60,214 nt of DNA. Source: an uncultured Aquimarina sp. (GTDB taxonomy: Bacteria; Bacteroidota; Bacteroidia; Flavobacteriales; Flavobacteriaceae). Location of the stretch: the NCBI RefSeq assembly GCF_947500065.1, contig NZ_CANMQT010000006.1, positions 1-60,214 of the forward strand, read 5' to 3'. Under the pieces are notes generated by a model, which was not told the DNA's origin, ran no database searches, and saw nothing but the letters and a program-made list of their open reading frames with translations. Shown in pieces: positions 17,923 through 25,652 of the stretch; position 1 is the stretch's first letter, and each line of letters opens with the position of its first letter. A program made the position numbers and the translations under genes.

Positions 17923-19731
17923 TTATTTAGCTTTTAACCAATTTTCTCTTTTTAATAAAGCCTTCTTACTAGGTTTGGAAAACTGTGTTATAGTTACTTC
18001 TGGATCAACTCCAAATCGAATCAGTACCTTTTTCTCAACTCCCATTCTTCTATAAATAACAGTTGCTTTTTTACCTGGTTTATATTTGCTAATCACAGCG
18101 TTAAACTGATCAATATCAGAGAATGATTGATTGTCAATTGCCATAATGACATCTCCTTTTTCCAAGCCAACGGCATAAGCCGGAGTTCCTTTCTTTACGT
18201 ATCTAGATATCAAAGCATTGTCGTCGTCGTTGAATTTTATGCTTGCTCCTAGAAAAGCTTTTTTACTGTTTGTTTTTGGATAGATAGCAACAGATCCTAA
18301 TAGTTTTTTAAAGTCAGGAGTTTGACTGTCAAAAATATATTTCTCAAAAAAGTCATCAGCAAATGACTCCCCTGCATATTCTCTAAGAGTAAAGAATAAG
18401 TTTTCAATGGTATAAGGTATTTCTGTTTTTCCGTATTTGGTCCAAACTAATTTAAGGAAGTCATCTAAATTTAAATCATCCTTGTCTCTTAAAGATAAGT
18501 CTAAAGCAAGTCCTAGCATGCTCCCATAAGAATAATAGGATACAAATGTATTTCCCCTATTTGTAGGATCTACAGAGGTAGCTGCGTCAACAAAAGGTGC
18601 CTGGTAACTCATTTCGATAGGATTAAAATATGCTAAAGCCGGAGAGTTCCATACATAATTATATGTATTACTAAGTCCTTCGATATACTGATCTTGTGTA
18701 ATAATACCTGCTCGACAAAGAATTAGGTTGGTATAGTAGCTAGTAAAACCTTCAGCAAACCATAATTCACCCGACATGTTTGTGTTTTCAAAATCAAAAG
18801 GTTCTAGTGAAATAGGGCGGATGCGTTCTACGTTCCAAGCATGAAAGAACTCATGAGATACAGTACTAATATTTTTTTCCATTCCTCCATCGGCAAGACT
18901 TCTTGTGCTTGTCAGAATAGTTGAGTTTCGATGTTCCATTCCATCTCCCGATACGTTGGGCATATAACAGGCTAGAAAAGTATATTCTCCATAGTCGAAA
19001 TTCGGGTAATCCCCAAAAACTGCTTTTTCTTGTTCTACAATTCTTGTTATTTGTTCGAAATATTGATCAGCTTCTTCTTCTGTCCCTTGATGATGTAATG
19101 CTAACTTTATGGTATATTCTGTTCCTCCGGAGGCTACTTTAAATTCCTTTACTGTATGGTCACTAATTTCTGCGGGACTATCCATGAAATACTGCAGATT
19201 AGGTGCTAAAAACCCATTTCCGCCTAATGGTATCAATTGTGTAGCAACTTTCCAGTTGAGATCCTCTCTGATGAGATATGTAACCTGGACTGGGCGATCT
19301 TTTAATGTAGGAATATACATGAAAGTCGCTGGCATATTAAGATGTGCGTGTGTTTCGTCAATTTGAGAGTAAGTTCCGTCACCTCGATCTGCAAATAGTG
19401 TATAAGAAACATTAAGAGTGCCATCATGACCAGAAACATCCCATTGATATGGATTGGGTCTGGTAACAGTTACCTCTTTTTCTTTGCTATCAGTAATCTT
19501 TACATCATAAACATTTTTCGCGAATTCGTGCAATGCGTATCGACCAGGAGAGGTTCTGCTCATTCTAAGAGAAATAGTACCGCTCTCTAAGTTGGTAAAC
19601 ACCGCTTTAATTTGGGCTTCGTGATGTACAGCATTTTTAAAAGAAATTTGGTATTCATTTCTTATCTGAGCATATCCTAGTTGGATAATCAATAGAAAGA
19701 AAATAAAAAAGAAAAATCGAAAAGATTTCAT
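17923..19731 (-). CDS. M61 family metallopeptidase with PDZ domain
   Basis: This encodes 602 residues with a cleavable signal peptide (ends near GYAQ, residue 22), so it is exported. The zinc site HEFFHAWNVERIRP lies near residues 293-306 and the third ligand Glu is in FAEGFTSYY near 325. The N-terminal 150 residues form the M61 beta domain, and a PDZ domain lies near 490-585 (KKGTPAYAVGLEKGDVIMAI). This matches glycyl-aminopeptidase-like M61 enzymes common in Bacteroidetes, which cut N-terminal residues from peptides. The gene is a single unit, convergent with tssO, with no link to the T6SS. Confidence 0.92.
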   Translation of the reverse strand: MKSFRFFFFIFFLLIIQLGYAQIRNEYQISFKNAVHHEAQIKAVFTNLESGTISLRMSRTSPGRYALHEFAKNVYDVKITDSKEKEVTVTRPNPYQWDVSGHDGTLNVSYTLFADRGDGTYSQIDETHAHLNMPATFMYIPTLKDRPVQVTYLIREDLNWKVATQLIPLGGNGFLAPNLQYFMDSPAEISDHTVKEFKVASGGTEYTIKLALHHQGTEEEADQYFEQITRIVEQEKAVFGDYPNFDYGEYTFLACYMPNVSGDGMEHRNSTILTSTRSLADGGMEKNISTVSHEFFHAWNVERIRPISLEPFDFENTNMSGELWFAEGFTSYYTNLILCRAGIITQDQYIEGLSNTYNYVWNSPALAYFNPIEMSYQAPFVDAATSVDPTNRGNTFVSYYSYGSMLGLALDLSLRDKDDLNLDDFLKLVWTKYGKTEIPYTIENLFFTLREYAGESFADDFFEKYIFDSQTPDFKKLLGSVAIYPKTNSKKAFLGASIKFNDDDNALISRYVKKGTPAYAVGLEKGDVIMAIDNQSFSDIDQFNAVISKYKPGKKATVIYRRMGVEKKVLIRFGVDPEVTITQFSKPSKKALLKRENWLKAK

Positions 19732-20161
19732 TAAAACGGTTTTTGGTTAAAAGATTCGTGCTTTTATACTCGGTAAAAATAATTTATTACCAAAGAGTAA
19801 TTAGGGAAGTTCGAAATATTTTAGGGCTCTGTTGTAATTTAATCCTTAGTTTAAAGTACAACAGAAGTCAAAAATACAACAAACTCTTAATTGGGCAAAT
19901 TATAGAAAGGGAATTTGGGTATTATGTTTGAAGCTGGAGAGACTTTTTATTGAAATTGAAAATAGAAAGGGGTTAATTGTTAATTTGTTTAATTATTTTT
20001 ATTTTTTGTTAAACAGATTTGTAACTTTGTTTTAGACGCTATTGCTGAAAATAAAGTGTATTGGTTGTTATTATTGATGAAAAAGAATAATTCAAGACTA
20101 CTTGAGTGATTATATTAAGAATACATTAATCTTGGTTAATTAGAAGTCTTAAACTTTTATT
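19732..20161. other. Intergenic region upstream of flavin reductase-like gene
   Basis: This 430-bp AT-rich gap lies between divergent genes. A 62-codon frame at 19743-19931 has no coding character and is not counted. The region holds a TAACTTTG box (listed) and a long possible leader with AAGACT/AGTCTT pairing near 20094-20148 just before the start codon. Confidence 0.4.
20022..20029 (+). promoter_or_regulatory. Bacteroidetes -7 box (TAACTTTG) upstream of flavin reductase-like gene
   Basis: This is an exact match to TAnnTTTG. A TTTG lies at 20005-20008 but only 13 bp upstream, shorter than usual, so the promoter call is weak. It would give a leader of about 125 nt. Confidence 0.35.
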
Positions 20162-20797
20162 ATGCATTATACAAAGGAACAGATTCAAGGAATGGAGCGT
20201 GTAAAGCGTTTGAAAATCATAAATGCCGTTTCTGGCATCAAACCAGCGAATCTTATAGGGACAATTGATGATGACGGAAAAACTAATTTAGCAATATTTA
20301 GTTCTGTGGTTCATTTAGGAAGTGATCCAGCTCTTATGGGTTTTATAATGAGGCCAATAGGTGATGTCCCTAGACATACATATGAAAATATCATACAAAA
20401 TCGCCAATATACCATTAATCACATACATCAGTCTTTCGTAAAAAACGCACACTATACTTCTGCTAAGTTAGATAGAAATGATTCTGAATTTACTCGTTGC
20501 GGATTGTCAGAAGAGTATCTAAACGGATTTAGTGCGCCTTTTGTAAAAGAAAGCCAGCTAAAAATAGGTTTGCAATTTTTGGAAGCTATAGATATTTCTC
20601 TTAATGGTACAATCTTAATGATCGGAGAAATAAAACACTTAATTATTCCTGAAGAGATCATTGGGGATCATTTAGATTTTGATCTAAGTTTAGTTGATAC
20701 TGTTGGTATTTCAGGGTTGAATACGTATTATGCTTTAGAAAAAATTGCAGAATACCCTTATGCTAGAGCAAATGAAACCCCTAATTTTAAAGTTTAA
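20162..20797 (+). CDS. Flavin reductase-like, FMN-binding split-barrel protein
   Basis: This encodes 211 residues, cytoplasmic. The split-barrel FMN fold is suggested by ANLIGTIDDDGKTNLAIFSSVVHLGSDPALMGF near residues 29-62, where the small-residue strand binds FMN, then RHTYENIIQNRQYTIN and SQLKIGLQFLEAIDISLNGT. Proteins of this family reduce flavin with NAD(P)H or hold FMN in other redox roles; the substrate here is unknown. Its stop overlaps the next ATG by one base (TAATG), so it is cotranscribed with the 4-TM protein. The cluster with DUF2256, TIGR03643 and DUF2452 genes suggests a light- or photolyase-related setting, as such genes often travel together in flavobacteria. Confidence 0.85.
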   Translation: MHYTKEQIQGMERVKRLKIINAVSGIKPANLIGTIDDDGKTNLAIFSSVVHLGSDPALMGFIMRPIGDVPRHTYENIIQNRQYTINHIHQSFVKNAHYTSAKLDRNDSEFTRCGLSEEYLNGFSAPFVKESQLKIGLQFLEAIDISLNGTILMIGEIKHLIIPEEIIGDHLDFDLSLVDTVGISGLNTYYALEKIAEYPYARANETPNFKV

Positions 20798-21210
20798 TGG
20801 ATATTGCGATAGTACGCTTGCTTTTAGACTTCGGATTGTTAATTTTAATCTGGATAGTACAACTTGTAATTTATCCTAGTTTTAGTTATTTCGAAAAAGA
20901 TAATCTAATAAAATGGCATCATGTTTATACATTGCGAATTGGAGTTCTAGTGATGCCTATGATGATTGGTCAAATAACAATAAGTTTAATTCAAATTTTC
21001 ACAACTTATACTTTTTATAATCTGATAGATTTAACTCTAATAGTTGGAGTATGGTTATCTACTTTTTTACATTTTGTTCCAATGCATATGAATATTTCGA
21101 AAGGAATAATAGATGATAAATTGAAATATAAATTGGTTTTTTATAATTGGATACGTGTTTTTTTATGGGCAACTATATTTTTATTAAATCTATATGTTTG
21201 TCTACAATAG
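20797..21210 (+). CDS. Small 4-TM membrane protein of unknown function
   Basis: This encodes 137 residues with four membrane helices (about 6-25, 47-68, 76-95 and 112-134). Histidines lie at helix ends (KWHHVYTLRIG, FLHFVPMHMN), which could bind a metal or haem, though this is not proven. I cannot name the family. It is translationally coupled to the flavin reductase-like gene upstream and precedes the decayed DUF2256/TIGR03643 genes. Confidence 0.75.
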   Translation: MDIAIVRLLLDFGLLILIWIVQLVIYPSFSYFEKDNLIKWHHVYTLRIGVLVMPMMIGQITISLIQIFTTYTFYNLIDLTLIVGVWLSTFLHFVPMHMNISKGIIDDKLKYKLVFYNWIRVFLWATIFLLNLYVCLQ

Positions 21211-21303
21211 TTTTCCGCTTGAATTGGCTATTAACCTTCTTTGTTAATTGTTAAAACTTTAATGTCATGATAGTTTTGTTTATGTAATTTTATTAAACAA
21301 AAA

Positions 21304-21390
21304 ATGAAGAGCAAAAAATCTAATTTACCGGCTGAGGTTTGTAAAGTTTGTGAATGTTCATTTTTTTGAGAAAAAAAATATAAAAAGAAT
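21304..21390 (+). pseudogene. Decayed DUF2256 gene
   Basis: Reading from ATG 21304 gives MKSKKSNLPAEVCKVCECSF followed by a stop (TGA, 21367-21369) where the family has FTWRKKW; reading on gives EKKYKKN and another stop. The start matches DUF2256 (KSNLPxKxCxxCxRPFTWRKKW), a short zinc-finger-like protein. The conserved Trp has become a stop codon and the second Cys pair is missing, apparently by a deletion that joins the remnant to the next one. Confidence 0.7.
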
Positions 21391-21658
21391 TAACGATAAG
21401 AGATATAGATAGAATTATTGAAATGGCTAGGGGAGACCGAACACCTTTTTTGATGCTATCTTAATGTAATTTGAATTAAAAGAACGAGATGTAATTAGTT
21501 TAATGCGCGAAAAAGTGAAACCTTCTAGTTTTAGAATTTGGCGTAAAAGAGTACAAGGTCGAAAAACAAAACACCTTAAAAAGCGAATTTTTGAAGATGG
21601 AAGATTTAAATGTTCTCAACAACGACATATTACGCATAACAAAATTTCAAAAAGATAA
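21387..21658 (+). pseudogene. Decayed TIGR03643 family gene
   Basis: Frame-by-frame reading gives ELTIRDIDRIIEMARGDRTP, then a frameshift in the T run at 21446-21451, then FDAILM, a TAA stop at 21467-21469, and finally FELKERDVISLMREKVKPSS followed by FRIWRKRVQGRKTKH and a TAA at 21656-21658. Together they recover the TIGR03643 family pattern (DIDRIIEMAWEDRTPFDAI, RxxxKPSSFxxWRKRVxGRxTKH). One frameshift, one in-frame stop and a lost Trp make a sequencing error unlikely. Confidence 0.78.
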
Positions 21659-21661
21659 AAA

Positions 21662-22060
21662 ATGAGTGACAAAAAACCAGATCAGGTAGTTTATAACGAG
21701 GAAGAAGGACGATATGATGCAGCATTAAAGCCATATGCTACAAATGTTGGGGCTCCAATGATTACTACGTCTGATACTATAGCTTGGAAAAACACCAGTA
21801 TTCATAAGGTTAATAAGCAGGTCAAAGCTAAATATGATGAACTCAAAGCGCAGTATGATCTTTTGATGGAGCAATATGAATATAATAACCTTGTTTATAA
21901 TGCTAAATTAAGTTTTGAGCCTATCGTTGGTGAGATGTATCATTTATATAGGAATAAAAAAGAAGAGCCATTTCTGTCTATTATAGCTCCTAATGAGTGT
22001 AATTTTGATCACTTGGGGACCTTTAGATTAAATGCAGATAAAATGTGGGAGCGTTTATGA
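21662..22060 (+). CDS. DUF2452 family protein
   Basis: This encodes 132 residues, cytoplasmic, intact. It contains KPDQVVYNEEEGRYDAALKP at the start and an LSFEPIVGEMYHLYR segment followed by FLSIIAPNE and a C-terminal LGTFRLNADKMWERL, all of which match what I know of DUF2452 proteins. A helical pair lies between. The family function is unknown; in many bacteria it occurs beside photolyase or TIGR03643 genes. Here it starts three bases after the decayed TIGR03643 gene and is the only intact member of that group, followed by a strong terminator. Confidence 0.82.
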   Translation: MSDKKPDQVVYNEEEGRYDAALKPYATNVGAPMITTSDTIAWKNTSIHKVNKQVKAKYDELKAQYDLLMEQYEYNNLVYNAKLSFEPIVGEMYHLYRNKKEEPFLSIIAPNECNFDHLGTFRLNADKMWERL

Positions 22061-22114
22061 TAGTATTGATTAAAGAGTAGTGATCTTTGTCTATAATGTT
22101 GGTTTCTGAAAAAT

Positions 22115-22146
22115 AAAAGCCTTGTAACTTTTGTTACAAGGCTTTT
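22115..22146 (+). terminator. Rho-independent terminator after DUF2452 gene
   Basis: A 14-bp stem of AAAAGCCTTGTAAC and GTTACAAGGCTTTT with a 4-nt loop lies 54 bases after the stop, directly before the oppositely oriented tRNA-Ser. Confidence 0.85.
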
Positions 22147-22147
22147 G

Positions 22148-22232
22148 CGGAGAATGAGGGATTCGAACCCCCGGAGGTGTGACCCTCAACAGTTTTCAAG
22201 ACTGCCGCATTCGACCACTCTGCCAATTCTCC
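22148..22232 (-). tRNA. tRNA-Ser (anticodon UGA)
   Basis: On the minus strand the gene begins GGAGAATTGGCAGAG, has an anticodon arm CAGTC-TTGAAAA-CTG with anticodon TGA, a long variable arm (GAGGGTCACACCTC), the T loop GGTTCGAAT and closes the acceptor stem with ATTCTCC. The 85-nt length and the variable arm are typical for tRNA-Ser. Confidence 0.95.
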
Positions 22233-22401
22233 AGTGTTTAGTCTCATCAGGTATTTCCTGAATGCGGGTGCAAATATAATAACCTTTTTTAATTCTAAGA
22301 AAGTTTTTACGATTAATTTTTAGTATTTTTTTTAAGAAAATATTCGGAAAATGATCTCCCTCTAAATCTGTATATTGCATAGTGTTATAAAAAGAAATTA
22401 A

Positions 22402-23457
22402 ATGAGAAATATTTTAGTCATATTTATTGGTTTGTTGTTTTTGTATTCTTGTGGTAGTTCCCAGAATTCTTCAAATACTGGAAGTTCTAGTTCTAACAAG
22501 GCAAAAGAGGATGGATTAGATGTTGAATCTTATGCAAAAACGATTACCTCAAAGGAGCTTAAAGATTATTTGTTCACGTTTGCAGGAGATGAATTTGAAG
22601 GTAGGGATACTGGAGAACCAGGTCAAAAAAAAGCAGCTGAATTCTTAAAACAGCAATATAAAAAAATGAATATTCCTTCTCCAATGGGAGGAGATGATTA
22701 TTTTCAGGAAATACCAGAGAGTTATTTTAGAGGAGGTATTAAATCTTCAGAAAATGTGTTGGCTTATGTAAAGGGAACAGAGAAGCCTGATGAAATTGTT
22801 GTAATATCGGCTCATTATGATCATGTCGGGGTGGATGGTAATGGGAATATATATAATGGAGCAGATGATGATGGATCTGGGACAGTTAGTCTCTTAGAGA
22901 TAGCTGAAGCTTTTGCGAAGGCGGCTAAGGATGGACAAGGTCCTAAACGATCTATATTGTTTTTGCACGTAACAGGAGAAGAGAAAGGATTATATGGATC
23001 AAAATATTATACGGAAAATCCTGTTTTCTCATTAGAAAATACGGTTGCAAATCTTAATATTGATATGATTGGCCGGATTGATAAAGATCATGAGCAAGAA
23101 GATAAAAGGAATTATATTTATTTAATTGGGAGTGATAGATTAAGTACGGAATTACATAATATAAGTGAAGAAGCAAATACAAAGTTTACTAAGTTAAATT
23201 TAGATTATACATATAATGCGAAGGATGATCCAAATAGATTTTATTTCCGAAGTGATCATTATAATTTTGCAAAGCATAATATTCCGATAATATTTTATTT
23301 TAATGGGGTTCATGAAGATTATCATCAGCCATCGGATACTCCTGATAAAATAGAATATGATCTTATGACTGAACGGGCTAAATTGGTTTTTTATACAGCA
23401 TGGGAAGTGGCAAATCGAGAAAAAAGATTGATAGTGGATGGGGTTGGTAAGGAGTAA
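22402..23457 (+). CDS. M28 family metallopeptidase, lipoprotein
   Basis: This encodes 351 residues. The signal peptide ends in a lipobox with Cys17 (LLFLYSCGSS), followed by a Ser/Asn-rich linker. The M28 zinc ligands appear in order: SAHYDHVG near 138, GADDDGSG near 153 (bridging Asp), TGEEKGLYGS near 193 (catalytic Glu pair), NLNIDMIGR near 220 and the last His in EDYHQPSDTPD near 312. Such enzymes are aminopeptidases for extracellular or periplasmic peptides. The gene stands alone, between two tRNA genes of opposite strand, and has its own terminator. Confidence 0.93.
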   Translation: MRNILVIFIGLLFLYSCGSSQNSSNTGSSSSNKAKEDGLDVESYAKTITSKELKDYLFTFAGDEFEGRDTGEPGQKKAAEFLKQQYKKMNIPSPMGGDDYFQEIPESYFRGGIKSSENVLAYVKGTEKPDEIVVISAHYDHVGVDGNGNIYNGADDDGSGTVSLLEIAEAFAKAAKDGQGPKRSILFLHVTGEEKGLYGSKYYTENPVFSLENTVANLNIDMIGRIDKDHEQEDKRNYIYLIGSDRLSTELHNISEEANTKFTKLNLDYTYNAKDDPNRFYFRSDHYNFAKHNIPIIFYFNGVHEDYHQPSDTPDKIEYDLMTERAKLVFYTAWEVANREKRLIVDGVGKE

Positions 23458-23488
23458 TCTAATCTTTCATTAAAAAAGTTTAAAACAA

Positions 23489-23518
23489 AAAAAGACTCTG
23501 TGTTAACAGAGTCTTTTT
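23489..23518 (+). terminator. Rho-independent terminator after the M28 gene
   Basis: A 13-bp stem of AAAAAGACTCTGT and ACAGAGTCTTTTT with a 4-nt loop lies 31 bases after the stop. Confidence 0.88.
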
Positions 23519-23526
23519 GTTAAAAG

Positions 23527-23600
23527 GGTGGAAGACGGGATTCGAACCCGCGACCCTTGGTACCACAAACCAATGCTCTAACCAACTGAGCTACAACCAC
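23527..23600 (-). tRNA. tRNA-His (anticodon GUG)
   Basis: On the minus strand it begins GTGGTTGTAGCTCAGTTGG, with anticodon loop TTGTGGT (anticodon GTG), T loop GTTCGAATC and a 3' strand ending CTTCCAC plus C73. A G precedes position 1 at 23601, which is the encoded G-1 expected for tRNA-His. Positions 5 and 6 of the acceptor face U instead of A, giving two mismatches in an otherwise normal cloverleaf. Confidence 0.93.
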
Positions 23601-23660
23601 CATTTAATTTCGGCTGCAAAAATAAAACATTTTTATGTTTCTGCAAAGTAAAAAATGAAA

Positions 23661-24377
23661 TTATATTAGGTCAAAAATAGAATCCACTGCTACATAGCGT
23701 TCTACAGTATATCCTTCAGCGTATTCAACTCCAATAATCCTTCCTAAATCAGCAGCTCTATATCGAATGCTGTCTTTAAAATTTTTACTAGATATAGGTG
23801 TAGATGGGGCTTTGCTGTCAGTGTCATAAAATTGAGTTTTATAAGCCATGACACTTTCCATCTTTTTATCCATATATCCACTTATATCTACAACAAAATC
23901 AGGTTCAAGAATTTCCCATTGGATATAATGATATACCATTTTGGGTCTCCAGACATCTTGTAAATTATTGTCAAAAGATGTTTCTATCTTACGTAAACCA
24001 GATAGGAAACACGCGTCGCTTACTAATTTACTTCCTTTACCGTGATCTATATGACGATCCTTAATAGCATTACAAAGAACAATTTCTGGTTGATACTTTC
24101 TTATTATTTTAATAATAGCAAGCTGGTGTTCTTCGTCATTTTTAAAGAAACCATCTCTAAACCCTACATTTTCCCTAACTGATACTCCTATAATATCTGC
24201 AGCATCTTTTGCCTCTTGATCTCTTGTTTCTGGAGTGCCTCTAGTACCTAGTTCTCCGCGGGTAAGATCTAGTATTCCTACTTTTTTACCGTTATCTATT
24301 TCTTTTGCCAGTGTGCCAGAACAACTTAATTCTACGTCATCTGGATGTGCGCCAATAGCTAGGATATCTAATTTCAT
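23661..24377 (-). CDS. bshB1: Bacillithiol biosynthesis deacetylase BshB1
   Basis: The product removes the acetyl group from GlcNAc-malate in bacillithiol synthesis. I start it at ATG 24377 (MKLDILAIGAHPDDVE), giving 238 residues; a TTG four codons upstream is less likely. The LmbE/PIG-L zinc motif GAHPDDVE is at the N-terminus and the third ligand is in DRHIDHGKGS near residue 115. The LTRGELGTRGTPETRDQEA segment is characteristic of the BshB1 branch. The start lies one base after the stop of the trans-sulfuration gene, so the two form an operon. Confidence 0.93.
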   Translation of the reverse strand: MKLDILAIGAHPDDVELSCSGTLAKEIDNGKKVGILDLTRGELGTRGTPETRDQEAKDAADIIGVSVRENVGFRDGFFKNDEEHQLAIIKIIRKYQPEIVLCNAIKDRHIDHGKGSKLVSDACFLSGLRKIETSFDNNLQDVWRPKMVYHYIQWEILEPDFVVDISGYMDKKMESVMAYKTQFYDTDSKAPSTPISSKNFKDSIRYRAADLGRIIGVEYAEGYTVERYVAVDSIFDLI

Positions 24378-24378
24378 A

Positions 24379-25548
24379 TTAGTGTTCAAGTTCTAGTATC
24401 TTAATTTTTTTTAATGCTTGATCTATGTCGTTCATTAGGTCTTCTTTTTCCTCAATACCAATGCTAAGTCTTAGTAGTCCATCTTTAATTCCTTGATGTT
24501 CTCTTTCTTCTTCTGTCAATAAGGCATGAGAAGTAAGTGTAGGAGAAAGGATAGTGCTTTCTACTCCAGCAAGACTCATAGAACTTTTTATCAATTTTAA
24601 TTCTTTTTGAAACTTACTAGCGTCTAGAGTTTCTTTTAATTCAAATGATAACATTCCTCCAAATCCTTTCATTTGTTTTTTTGCTATTTCATAATCAGGA
24701 TGAGATTTTAATCCTGGATAGTAGACAGCTTGAATGTCAGAATGTTTTTCAAGCCATTTAGCTATTTTTTTAGCAGTTTTATTTTGTTGTTTTACTCTTA
24801 ATCCTAAAGTCTTTATACTTCGTTCTAACATCCATACAGTGAAATCACTTAGACTGCCTCCTAGGTTTTTTGCTAAATGAAATATTTGTTCAATATTCTT
24901 TTCTGAAGAAATAACAGCTCCAGCAAGTATATCACTATGGCCTCCTAAATATTTAGTTGCAGAGTGTAGCACAATATCAATGCCTAATTCTATAGGGTTT
25001 TGATTTACAGGGGATGCAAAGGTGTTATCAATCATTGTGATGATTCCTTTTTTCTTTGCTAACTCTGAAATTGCTGCAATATCTGTTATTGTTAATAAGG
25101 GATTAGAAGGTGTTTCTATATAGATTACTTTAGTGTTTTCTTTGATTTTTTCTTCAAATCCATTGATGTCCTGAGTATCTACAAAAGAATATTCAATGCC
25201 ATATTTACTGAATTCTTCATTTACTAAATTCACAGTTCCTCCATATAAAGTTCTCTGTAGAACAATATGATCACCTTTACTGAGAAATGCCAATAAAGTA
25301 GTGCTTATAGCAGCCATACCACTACCAAAAATTAAGGATGCTTCTCCTTTCTCTAATCGTGCGATTTTTTTGCATAATGCCTCTTGATTTGGAGTATTAA
25401 AATAACGAGGGTATCTTTTGATATCTACATCTTCAAAAGCATATGAAGTAGATAGGTATATAGGTGATACAGCTCCTTTAAATTGTTTGTCTTCGATTTC
25501 CCCTACATGGGTGCAAATGGTATTGAAACCTGTTTTTTTTGAGTTCAT
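24379..25548 (-). CDS. Trans-sulfuration PLP enzyme (cystathionine gamma-synthase / methionine gamma-lyase family)
   Basis: This encodes 389 residues, cytoplasmic. The Cys/Met metabolism fold is clear: [18 protein letters not shown] (phosphate-binding loop), [23 protein letters not shown] and [11 protein letters not shown] near residue 200 with the PLP Lys. The C-terminal SLSIGIE-type motif appears as [14 protein letters not shown]. Members act as cystathionine gamma-synthase, cystathionine lyase or methionine gamma-lyase; sequence alone does not settle which. Coupling to bshB1 suggests a role in supplying cysteine for bacillithiol, which is inference from the operon. Confidence 0.9.
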   Translation of the reverse strand: MNSKKTGFNTICTHVGEIEDKQFKGAVSPIYLSTSYAFEDVDIKRYPRYFNTPNQEALCKKIARLEKGEASLIFGSGMAAISTTLLAFLSKGDHIVLQRTLYGGTVNLVNEEFSKYGIEYSFVDTQDINGFEEKIKENTKVIYIETPSNPLLTITDIAAISELAKKKGIITMIDNTFASPVNQNPIELGIDIVLHSATKYLGGHSDILAGAVISSEKNIEQIFHLAKNLGGSLSDFTVWMLERSIKTLGLRVKQQNKTAKKIAKWLEKHSDIQAVYYPGLKSHPDYEIAKKQMKGFGGMLSFELKETLDASKFQKELKLIKSSMSLAGVESTILSPTLTSHALLTEEEREHQGIKDGLLRLSIGIEEKEDLMNDIDQALKKIKILELEH

Positions 25549-25652
25549 GTTCGTGTAATAAGCTAAAATTTCTGCTCTAAAATAATATATTCAAGAACAA
25601 ATAGAATAGGCTTTAACAGAATAAATTATGTAATAGAATAATGAAAAGGAAT

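Noticed and set aside
17923..19731. M61 peptidase as a T6SS component
   Set aside because: It is on the opposite strand beyond a strong terminator, has a Sec signal peptide and belongs to a common housekeeping family.
19743..19931. 62-codon plus-strand frame between the M61 and flavin reductase-like genes
   Set aside because: No family resemblance, no promoter close by, and AT-rich intergenic composition.
22148..23601. tRNA genes as attachment sites of an integrated element
   Set aside because: No integrase, no direct repeats of the tRNA 3' ends and only ordinary genes between them.
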